DNA of 64,000 bases, taken from contig SVDY01000004.1 of assembly GCA_015057665.1 (NCBI GenBank), positions 91,853 through 155,852 on the forward strand. The letters run 5' to 3'. The translations under genes and the position numbers were made by a program. Position 1 is the first letter of the stretch. Every line of letters starts with the position of its first letter. Origin of the DNA: Lachnospiraceae bacterium. GTDB lineage: Bacteria; Bacillota; Clostridia; Lachnospirales; Lachnospiraceae. Below are positions 35,097 through 42,129 of the stretch, in pieces. The notes under the pieces were generated by a model. That model had not been told where the DNA came from and ran no database searches. It worked only from the letters and a program-made list of their open reading frames with translations.

Positions 35097-35120
35097 AGAG
35101 CCGGCCATATGGCCGGCTCT
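35097..35120. promoter_or_regulatory. Perfect 24-bp palindrome between the peptide gene and the radical SAM gene
   Basis: Half-site AGAGCCGGCCAT repeated in inverse with no spacer. On the minus-strand transcript it forms a 10- to 12-bp hairpin 12 nt after the peptide stop and just before the ribosome binding site of the following gene. No T-run. It may limit read-through so that more peptide than enzyme is made. Confidence 0.7.
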
Positions 35121-35132
35121 CATTCTTCGCTT

Positions 35133-35192
35133 TTAGCATGGCTGATAAATAACTCTAACACGAATAACCGGCTTTTTCCAAACTTTTACCAT
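35133..35192 (-). CDS. Candidate RiPP precursor peptide, 19 residues
   Basis: MVKVWKKPVIRVRVIYQPC followed by TAA. The ATG at 35192 has AAAGGAGGA 8 nt upstream and lies 18 nt after the pqqD-like stop codon, so it is in the operon and well placed for strong translation. The peptide is cationic (five K/R), has one Trp, one Tyr and a C-terminal Cys, no acidic residue and no recognisable leader, unlike longer lasso or sactipeptide precursors. The VIRVRVIY core could be the target of radical SAM cross-linking or methylation. Too short for automatic gene callers. Coding status is inferred from ribosome binding site, position and context. Confidence 0.6.
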   Translation of the reverse strand: MVKVWKKPVIRVRVIYQPC

Positions 35193-35210
35193 ATTATAGC
35201 TCCTCCTTTC

Positions 35211-35486
35211 CTACTTTGCTTTTATAATACCTAATTCCATCATTCTTTCTATAATCTCTGTTACATCCTCTAAGATATCTTCTTCCTGAACGTTGTACCC
35301 GGTACATAATTCACGCAGAATCTCTTCCATATCTTTTTCTTCTTTTAAAAGAGCAAGAATCTCTCCCGCCACATCATTCAGTTCATACATATCACTGTTC
35401 TCAGGATTGTATGCAAGTACGGTCTCACCCATATTTCGAATGATAATATCCTGATGAAATGCATATTTCATATCCTTTATATTCAT
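35211..35486 (-). CDS. PqqD-like peptide-binding (RRE) protein
   Basis: 91 residues; GGAGGG 9 nt before ATG; overlaps the upstream gene by 4 nt. PqqD fold: strands in IIIRNMGETVLAYNPENSDM followed by the typical YELNDVAGEILALL helix and the helical end (EEDILEDVTEIIERMMELGI). PqqD-type RiPP recognition elements bind the leader of a precursor peptide and hand it to the modifying enzymes. This is the strongest sign that the surrounding radical SAM genes act on a peptide. The candidate peptide gene follows 18 nt downstream. Confidence 0.88.
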   Translation of the reverse strand: MNIKDMKYAFHQDIIIRNMGETVLAYNPENSDMYELNDVAGEILALLKEEKDMEEILRELCTGYNVQEEDILEDVTEIIERMMELGIIKAK

Positions 35487-36232
35487 GCCCGTTCTCCCTC
35501 CTTAAAGCTTCGGATACTTTCCACCTCTTTTACCATACGAATCTCATAATCCAGATTCTCTCTCCGGGAGATCCTTCCTTCCTCGAGATCGTCGAAAAAT
35601 TTCTTCATGGATAAAAAATAGTTGGGCCATTCCACTTCCGCTTCATTTAACTTTACTCTTTCTATTTTGCCAGAATCCGGGTAAATAGTCAAACTTCCTG
35701 TCCCATAAAAATCAAAAATTATTTTATCGCCTTCCAGGGAACTGTTCTTTAGTTGAGGGAACACCTGTCTTTTTTCAAAAACCTCATCCAGATAATTAGG
35801 CACAATGTTGTACATTGGATCCATCACACCATAATAAGGCCATTCCACTTTGTTCTCCGCTCCATCCGGAAATACCGTAAAAGACGGAGCATATAAACGG
35901 GAATGGAAGACATATAACTGTATATCAGTCAAACGTTCCATAATCCTATGAATCTCTTCCTCTGTCTTAGCCAGAAGCTTTTCCACTACAAGAACGCCCT
36001 TGTATTTCTCTTTACAAAGATAGTTAAGAGCCCATTCCGTGAGACAATAAGGTTTCGGGAAAACCAGAATATCATAGGTATGAATGTCCGGATTTTTAAT
36101 TCCTGACGGAACAGACTCGTCTCCTTTTTCTGAATGGTCCCAAACCTGCACATAGGTATCTTCCCGAAACAAAAAGAAATAATAGTATTTCTCCCCATGG
36201 GGATCCCAGTCCATAATCAATATTCGTTTCAT
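35483..36232 (-). CDS. Gfo/Idh/MocA-like protein without nucleotide-binding motif
   Basis: 249 residues from ATG 36232, whose A overlaps the previous stop (ATGA), indicating coupling. It opens MKRILIMDWDPHGEKYYYFF, with no GxGxxG. Further on, DILVFPKPYCLTEWALNYLC, GVLVVEKLLAKTEEEIHRIM and FHSRLYAPSFTVFPDG follow the order seen in Gfo/Idh/MocA oxidoreductases (compare CEKPLVF and the next helix in the 319-residue neighbour), so this may be a degenerate or non-catalytic relative. The call is an inference; it could otherwise be a novel enzyme of the locus. Confidence 0.6.
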   Translation of the reverse strand: MKRILIMDWDPHGEKYYYFFLFREDTYVQVWDHSEKGDESVPSGIKNPDIHTYDILVFPKPYCLTEWALNYLCKEKYKGVLVVEKLLAKTEEEIHRIMERLTDIQLYVFHSRLYAPSFTVFPDGAENKVEWPYYGVMDPMYNIVPNYLDEVFEKRQVFPQLKNSSLEGDKIIFDFYGTGSLTIYPDSGKIERVKLNEAEVEWPNYFLSMKKFFDDLEEGRISRRENLDYEIRMVKEVESIRSFKEGERA

Positions 36233-37503
36233 TTTATAAATTCCATCAACATTCTCCGGCTCCATTTTTCCAAAACTGCCGGCGGAAGCTCTTTTGTTCC
36301 TGCAATCACTCGTCTTGACCATTCATCCTTTTCATACCAATAAGGGTCTTCCAAAATGTATCCATACTGCTCACGCTGATTGTACATTTCAAGCCCCGGT
36401 ATGAGACGGATCAGATTAAAGGTAACCAGAGTAGGATTGATGTCCTTTACAAATTCAATGGTCTTTTGCAGATCTTCCTCTGTATCCCCCGGATTTCCAA
36501 GAATAAAGGAGGCGTGAAATTCCATTCCGTACTTATGAAGGATATCTGTTTTTCGCTTAATCTCATCTGCTGCCAGATTTTTTCGTATAGTATTCGATAC
36601 GCTCGCATTAATAGTCTCAATTCCCACAAAAACACGGTACGCGCCGATTTCTTTCATCCTCCTGATCTTCTCATCGTTGATATCTTTGATTCTAAGATTA
36701 GAAGTCCATCGGATATCCAGTTTTCTTTTTACCACTTCATCATAAAATGCCTTCAGACGCTGATCCGAAAATGCAAATGTATCATCGGAGAAAAAGAAAG
36801 ACTGAAATCCAAAGCTTTTTAATTCTTCCAGTTCATCACAAAAACGTACCGGAGAGAACACACCAAACTGAGCCATCTTTGTTTTAGAACAAAACAGACA
36901 ATTTCCCGGACACCCTCTGGAAGAACGTACAATGGTCTCAGAATCTCTTTTTAAATATAAATCAATATCATACAGTTTTCGGTCCGGCATAGGCAGAGAA
37001 TCCAGTTGATAAGTTCTTTGTTCTCTGTCGTTTACAACAATACCGCCTTCCGGACTGCGGTATGCAATATTGCCGATGGATGCAAAAGTTCTTTTCTGCT
37101 CCATGGCTTCTATTATTTTTAACAAAGCGTAGTCATCATCAAAGCGTACTGCAAAATCAACCAATGGGTTTCTTCTCAATAACTCTTGTGGTACAAATGT
37201 GGCCACTTCTCCCCTTACGGCTATTTTAACATCTTCCCACACCTCTTTTAAACGTTCAACCAGCTTTAATGTTGTACAATGGGTACTGAGTTCATCCTCG
37301 ATACAGATAAGCTGGGGCAAAGATTTTGGCAGTGCTGCTATGGCCTGTTCCACATTATATCCATGAATCTTCATATCAAGCATGTCCACCTGATGTCCAT
37401 GTTCCTTCAAAATAGAAGACATAACGCAGGCTTCTAAGGAAGGCAGGATCAGATATTCTTTTATACGATCCGGAAATGCCGGTGAAATAAACAATACGTT
37501 CAT
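36229..37503 (-). CDS. B12-binding-type radical SAM enzyme
   Basis: 424 residues. N-terminal cobalamin-binding-like domain (MNVLFISPAFPDRIKEYLIL, SILKEHGHQVDMLDM, LICIEDELSTHCTTL), then SSRGCPGNCLFCSKTKM (C198, C202, C205) and the barrel FFFSDDTFAFSD, VFVGIETINASV, FHASFILGNPGDTEEDLQKT. It overlaps the oxidoreductase upstream (4 nt) and the Gfo-like gene downstream (4 nt). Related to methyl- and ring-forming B12 radical SAM enzymes and not a close copy of the one at 33737. Substrate inferred to be the locus peptide. Confidence 0.88.
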   Translation of the reverse strand: MNVLFISPAFPDRIKEYLILPSLEACVMSSILKEHGHQVDMLDMKIHGYNVEQAIAALPKSLPQLICIEDELSTHCTTLKLVERLKEVWEDVKIAVRGEVATFVPQELLRRNPLVDFAVRFDDDYALLKIIEAMEQKRTFASIGNIAYRSPEGGIVVNDREQRTYQLDSLPMPDRKLYDIDLYLKRDSETIVRSSRGCPGNCLFCSKTKMAQFGVFSPVRFCDELEELKSFGFQSFFFSDDTFAFSDQRLKAFYDEVVKRKLDIRWTSNLRIKDINDEKIRRMKEIGAYRVFVGIETINASVSNTIRKNLAADEIKRKTDILHKYGMEFHASFILGNPGDTEEDLQKTIEFVKDINPTLVTFNLIRLIPGLEMYNQREQYGYILEDPYWYEKDEWSRRVIAGTKELPPAVLEKWSRRMLMEFIK

Positions 37504-38459
37504 AGTCTCTCCTTTATCATGGGAAGCAGATCAATCATATAATCTGTAATCTCTTTTATCTGCCGGTGGTTCAAATAAGAACTCTCCAACGCAGACTCCC
37601 GGCAGCATGTTACCATCTCATCAAACACGTATTCAAATCCCTGAAAATGATAAGAAGGATCATAGATCAGTTCTTCTTTTCCATTCATGCACAGATACAC
37701 CTTGCCGCCTCTTCCGAAATTCTCAACGCGGATCACCCCATTCTCACAGGTAATTACAGCACAGCCTTCCGTGTCGTCCATAATAGACATCCGGCAGACA
37801 GCCTTTGCTCCATCTCCATATTCCAGATAGAGGGTCGTCTCCATGTCAATATTCTCATTATAACAAACACTCTGACTTTTTGCATGCTCCGGCTTTTCTT
37901 TCATAATATGGAAAAGAAAATATAACACATAACAGGATAAATCGCAAAACACACCGCCGTATTGCTGATCTGTAAATAATCGGCTTTGATCTGGTTTGTG
38001 TTTGTTCCCGATACTAAGTTCTATCTTCTTCACCTTTCCTGTGAGAGAAAGGCACTTCTCTATCTCTTTCATAGCCGGCAGGTAGGCCGTAACCAGGTTT
38101 TCCAGAAATAAAACCTTTTTGTTACTTGCCAGTAACAGCATTTCCTCCGCCTGATTCTTCTCAAATACCAGCGGTTTCTCGCATAATACTCCAATGCCGT
38201 GGTTCATGAAATATGTGCCGATTTCATAATGAACATCCGGAAGAGTTGCGATATAGACAAGATCCAGATCATAAGAGACCATGGTGCTATAATCATCGGT
38301 CCAGTGTGGAATATAATACTGTCTGGCAAACTGCTCTGCTCTCTCAAGCTTGCGGGAAGCCACGCAGACTAACTCCAAGTCCGGACGAAAAAGCATAAAT
38401 GCTGTCATAAAATTGGCAACGGCACCGGTTCCAACAATTCCAACTCTAATTTGTTTCAC
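37500..38459 (-). CDS. Gfo/Idh/MocA-family oxidoreductase
   Basis: 319 residues. Rossmann N-terminus with VGIVGTGAVANFM (residues ~7-19), VASRKLERAEQF, YIATLPDVHYEIG and the catalytic-region CEKPLVFEKNQAEE near residue 95. The C-terminal alpha/beta domain contains GGVFCDLSCYVLYF and YGDGAKAVCRMSIMD. These enzymes oxidise or reduce sugars, bile pigments and peptides with NAD(P). It overlaps the radical SAM genes on both sides, so it belongs to the locus. A dehydrogenase acting on a modified peptide or a sugar is plausible. Confidence 0.9.
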   Translation of the reverse strand: MKQIRVGIVGTGAVANFMTAFMLFRPDLELVCVASRKLERAEQFARQYYIPHWTDDYSTMVSYDLDLVYIATLPDVHYEIGTYFMNHGIGVLCEKPLVFEKNQAEEMLLLASNKKVLFLENLVTAYLPAMKEIEKCLSLTGKVKKIELSIGNKHKPDQSRLFTDQQYGGVFCDLSCYVLYFLFHIMKEKPEHAKSQSVCYNENIDMETTLYLEYGDGAKAVCRMSIMDDTEGCAVITCENGVIRVENFGRGGKVYLCMNGKEELIYDPSYHFQGFEYVFDEMVTCCRESALESSYLNHRQIKEITDYMIDLLPMIKERL

Positions 38460-39324
38460 AAGTACAACTTCCTTCTTTTCTATGATTATTTAGTAAGATA
38501 TCACTTATGGTGTCATTCAGTATGTTCCCAATTACCTGTTTATTCAGATTACATCTGGAAACATCTCCGCTTGGTTCCACACAGGCAGTATACTGTGCAT
38601 GACACAGGTTCATCTCCAGATATTTTTCATATATTTCTTCGGATATTTCACCTGTCCGATATAATTCTGTCAGAATAGGAATCAGTTCCATATCATGAAA
38701 CATCATTCCCGCAGGATTTCTCTTTAAAACATCTTTAAAGAATTCAACATATGCCTTTCTTTTTGGCTCTTCAAAAGAGCGGATGGCTCCGTCTTTTCTC
38801 ACTCTCAGAAAACTGACATTTTTCACATCCATGGATACAGCCAGGTCTTCTATATCAAAAAGAACATCTGCATTTTTCTCTGTTACCGTAGTTGCAATGG
38901 CGCAGTTTACACCCGCCTTTTTCAAATAGGCCAATGCACTAAGAGCTGCTTCATAAGATCCACACACACCTCGGTTTCTGTCATGTTCTTCTTTTTTAAT
39001 ATGGTCTAAACTTACAAAAACCTTGGAAATTCCTGCTTTTTTTATACGATCAGCCATGGTTTCATTCAGCAGATACCCATTGGTCATCAACACCTGGACA
39101 ATTCCCTTTTTCTTTACATATTCTGCAATTTCGAAAAAGAACGGACAGTACAGGGGTTCTCCATAGGTATAATAAAGAACGAACAAACCCAGCTCATACA
39201 TTTCATCAATGAGCTTATAGTAATCTTCTTTTTTTATCAGGTCACGAGACTTATCTGCAAAACAGTGGCTGCATCTCATATTACACGCATAGGAAAGACC
39301 TAAATGCATTACATTTATCGTCAT
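38446..39324 (-). CDS. Radical SAM protein with SPASM-like tail
   Basis: 292 residues; TAGGAGG 6 nt before ATG. Radical SAM motif YACNMRCSHCFAD (C14, C18, C21), then YYTYGEPLY, VLMTNGYLLNE and VSLDH. The C-terminal region has several cysteines, CHAQYTACVEPSGDVSRCNL and GSCTCETN, as in SPASM or twitch domains that bind auxiliary clusters in peptide-modifying enzymes. First gene of the locus. Together with PqqD it is the usual pair for thioether or C-C bond formation in peptides. Shorter than typical SPASM maturases (about 350-450 residues). Confidence 0.87.
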   Translation of the reverse strand: MTINVMHLGLSYACNMRCSHCFADKSRDLIKKEDYYKLIDEMYELGLFVLYYTYGEPLYCPFFFEIAEYVKKKGIVQVLMTNGYLLNETMADRIKKAGISKVFVSLDHIKKEEHDRNRGVCGSYEAALSALAYLKKAGVNCAIATTVTEKNADVLFDIEDLAVSMDVKNVSFLRVRKDGAIRSFEEPKRKAYVEFFKDVLKRNPAGMMFHDMELIPILTELYRTGEISEEIYEKYLEMNLCHAQYTACVEPSGDVSRCNLNKQVIGNILNDTISDILLNNHRKEGSCTCETN

Positions 39325-39578
39325 AGCTGCCTCCTAAAAACTTCTTTTTAAACCTCTTATAGAAACAAAGTTCTGAATGGTGTAGAACATTTCATTCCCA
39401 AAACCCGATGATGATTCCCTCACTCATAACAACTAATATAAAATATTTTAACATATAATACTATATTTTAACAGTTACCTATTTAAATTAAAATCATTCT
39501 GTAAATCTATTTGACCGAATTGCTGACAGAAGATATAATCAATATGTTACTAAAAAACCAACCACATGAGGAAAAGTT

Positions 39579-41543
39579 ATGATCATCTTAAATACACATG
39601 ACAAAACACCAAAAAAATTGAGACATAATGATACACATCTTCTAAAAATACTTTACTACTTTTTGTCATTTTTTTTCATATATCTGTTTTCCTGCTATTT
39701 GCCATTTGCAATGGAATATTATATAAATAAACCGAAACAAGGATTCTTTTCCTATTTATTAAATCAGTTCACAATGGCTGGTATCTACTCGTATTATGAG
39801 ATGATAATTCTTTTTCTGATAATCATGGCACTTTTATTGTTGACATCCAGATTAGATTTATCTTTAGGCATTGTATCTGTCTTATCTTGTATCCTTACAT
39901 ATGCCAGCAATCTTAAATACATCAACCGATTGGAATTACTGAATTATACTGACCTGAAACTTACTGAGGCTGCGGATATGGCTGTAAATTATCTGACTTT
40001 TACATTCGACAAATATGCAGCTTACTTACTACTTTTTGTAACATTCGTCACTTTATGCAGTTCATTAATACGGAAAATGAATTCATCCACCGAAATCACT
40101 AATATACAATTAAAAAAGAAAAAATTAACGTTTCGCCTAGTAGCTTTATTTCTTTGTGCCATAACTCTGTGTTTATTCCACAAGAATTATATGAAAACTG
40201 AGTTTGCTAAAAATCCGCAGGAAAGATTTTTATACTTTTCAAAAAACCCAACAGATCATGTTATTTTTCAATTTTTACAGAACTCACAAACTAATTCAAG
40301 CCCAGACGAAATTCTCAAAAGCTATACAGAATTAACTAACAAACTAATTGAAGAAAATAGTAAAAATAATAATACAGAATTAATAAAATCGGAATTACCT
40401 ACTATCATTGTCATAATGAATGAATCCTGGTGGAATTTAGATTATATATCTTCAGAATATGTTTCTTATTCAATACCACCCATGGAACCTTTAAAACAAC
40501 TTGCTAATAAATGTGATATCGGAACCGCCAGTGTAAATATATACGGTGGTGGAACAATCAGCTCTGAATCCGAATTTCTCACAGGATTTAACACAAAATA
40601 TTTTAGTTCAACATCCGATATATATAATATTCTTGACGGTAAGAATTTTCCATCCATTGTAGATTATTTTGATACATTAGGTTACACTACAACTGCAATT
40701 CATCCTTATTATTCTACTTTTTATAACAGAGAAAATATTTATGTACAAATGGGTTTTGATAATTATATCTTTGAAGATGACATGGACTACACATCGCTAT
40801 TCGATGAATTTATTAGCGATGAATCTTTAGTAAACCAAATCATTCACGAATATGAAAATAATTCGACTAATCCTCATTTTCTTTTTTCCATATCAATCGC
40901 TTCTCATGGAATGAATTTGGATTATAACACTAAACCTATGGATGATTATCCTTACCCTATTGATATATCTCTTGCTAATAACACCATAATGAATAAAGAA
41001 GATTTTGTTAATTTCAATCATTATGTAAATGGTATTTACGAAGCAAACCTTGCCTTCACTAAATTAGTGGACTATTTTGAAAAACAAAATTCACCCGTTG
41101 TTATTTTAATGTTTGGCGATCATTGTCCTAATTTTACAACAACAACACTCTCAGCTTTAGGACTTGATGTATCATATGATGAAAAATGGATTTATTCATC
41201 AAGTGACTCTGATACAATGCTTAATATACACACTACTCCGGTTATTACCTGGAATAATTTTTCAGATACTCCTTTTGAAATGAACGGCGAAAACATCAGT
41301 GCATTATGTGATAAACTAATCGATTACATTGGTCTTCCTGATACACGTATGACTCTTATAAATAAATATATTCGTAGCTTTTTAAAAGCGGATACTCGTT
41401 CTCATATGTTGTCTGTAGACGGTAAATCCATTGCTGAATTAACATCTGAACAAACAAATGCAATTGAAACTCTTCTTATGATTCAATACGATATTCTTTA
41501 TGGTGATATTGTATGTGATAATTTGTGGGAACCACTTAAATAA
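39579..41543 (+). CDS. LTA-synthase-type membrane sulfatase/phosphotransferase
   Basis: 654 residues; GAGGAAAAG before ATG. Five N-terminal membrane segments (residues ~28-210), then an extracellular alkaline phosphatase-fold domain: LPTIIVIMNESWWNLDYI near 275, GGGTISSESEFLTGFN with the presumed nucleophile Thr near 325, FSISIASHGMNLDY, and LMFGDHCPNF with metal-ligand Asp-His. These proteins transfer glycerol-phosphate or phosphoethanolamine to lipids or glycans on the outer face of the membrane. The gene is clearly more AT-rich than its neighbours, is divergent from the RiPP locus and is alone, flanked by a terminator, which could reflect acquisition. Confidence 0.87.
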   Translation: MIILNTHDKTPKKLRHNDTHLLKILYYFLSFFFIYLFSCYLPFAMEYYINKPKQGFFSYLLNQFTMAGIYSYYEMIILFLIIMALLLLTSRLDLSLGIVSVLSCILTYASNLKYINRLELLNYTDLKLTEAADMAVNYLTFTFDKYAAYLLLFVTFVTLCSSLIRKMNSSTEITNIQLKKKKLTFRLVALFLCAITLCLFHKNYMKTEFAKNPQERFLYFSKNPTDHVIFQFLQNSQTNSSPDEILKSYTELTNKLIEENSKNNNTELIKSELPTIIVIMNESWWNLDYISSEYVSYSIPPMEPLKQLANKCDIGTASVNIYGGGTISSESEFLTGFNTKYFSSTSDIYNILDGKNFPSIVDYFDTLGYTTTAIHPYYSTFYNRENIYVQMGFDNYIFEDDMDYTSLFDEFISDESLVNQIIHEYENNSTNPHFLFSISIASHGMNLDYNTKPMDDYPYPIDISLANNTIMNKEDFVNFNHYVNGIYEANLAFTKLVDYFEKQNSPVVILMFGDHCPNFTTTTLSALGLDVSYDEKWIYSSSDSDTMLNIHTTPVITWNNFSDTPFEMNGENISALCDKLIDYIGLPDTRMTLINKYIRSFLKADTRSHMLSVDGKSIAELTSEQTNAIETLLMIQYDILYGDIVCDNLWEPLK

Positions 41544-41548
41544 AAAAA

Positions 41549-41590
41549 GATATATTACCAATCTTTTTTTGGTAATATATCTCTTTTTTT
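41549..41590 (+). terminator. Terminator between the LTA-synthase-type gene and the second pilin gene
   Basis: AGATATATTACC (41549-41560) pairs with GGTAATATATCT (41571-41582); T-runs lie on both sides, so it can serve the convergent pilin gene too. Confidence 0.88.
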
Positions 41591-41604
41591 ATATTTATTA
41601 TAAT

Positions 41605-42012
41605 TTATTCTTCATTTGGAATTTCTCCACCCAGTCCACCTTGTGAAGGTAATCCATGTACGTTCATAGAACATTCCATAGTAAGCACTCCTGTTGAGCT
41701 ATTAAACGTCATTGTGTAGGTACCATTACTTGGACAATGCGGTACAGTCACACTACTTGATACAAAAGGAAGAATATCATCAGGATTGTCTGTCGCTGCA
41801 TCTTCTAATTCATCCATATACTCCGGATCTGAGTATGCTAATAGCTGAACTTCTCTTACTACATTATCCATATTATAATAGCAGGTCTGCTGTCTTGCTT
41901 TCTCTACATAACGAAGGTATGCAGGAGCAAGAACACCTACTAAAACTGCCATAATTGCAATTACTACGATTAATTCAATTAAACTAAAACCTTTATTCTT
42001 TTCCTTATTCAT
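41605..42012 (-). CDS. Type IV prepilin, minor or second pilin
   Basis: 135 residues from ATG 42012 (AGGAG 7 nt upstream). Prepilin leader MNKEKNKG|FSLIELIVVIAIMAVLVG with Glu at +5, cut by PilD, and a C-terminal globular domain with two cysteines (VTVPHCPSNGTYTM, VLTMECSMNV), possibly a disulfide. It closely resembles the major pilin over the first ~40 residues (GVLAPAYLRYVEKARQQ) and then diverges. It follows the large DUF5057 gene after a terminator-like hairpin. Confidence 0.9.
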   Translation of the reverse strand: MNKEKNKGFSLIELIVVIAIMAVLVGVLAPAYLRYVEKARQQTCYYNMDNVVREVQLLAYSDPEYMDELEDAATDNPDDILPFVSSSVTVPHCPSNGTYTMTFNSSTGVLTMECSMNVHGLPSQGGLGGEIPNEE

Positions 42013-42085
42013 ATTTATTCTCCTCATTTAGTGCTGCAAAGCCTAAAAACATATAGTAAAAAGAAGAGCATTTTCTCACCGTAAA

Positions 42086-42109
42086 AAAGCTCCGGAAAAC
42101 CGGAGCTTT
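42086..42109 (-). terminator. Terminator of the DUF5057 gene
   Basis: AAAGCTCCGG (42086-42095) pairs with CCGGAGCTTT (42100-42109); TTTTTTAC follows on the minus strand. The second pilin gene may therefore have its own promoter or depend on read-through. Confidence 0.85.
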
Positions 42110-42129
42110 CTTACTAATAGATTTTATTC

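Noticed and set aside
35084..35128. 14-codon open frame through the palindrome after the peptide gene
   Set aside because: No ribosome binding site, and it consists mostly of the palindrome.
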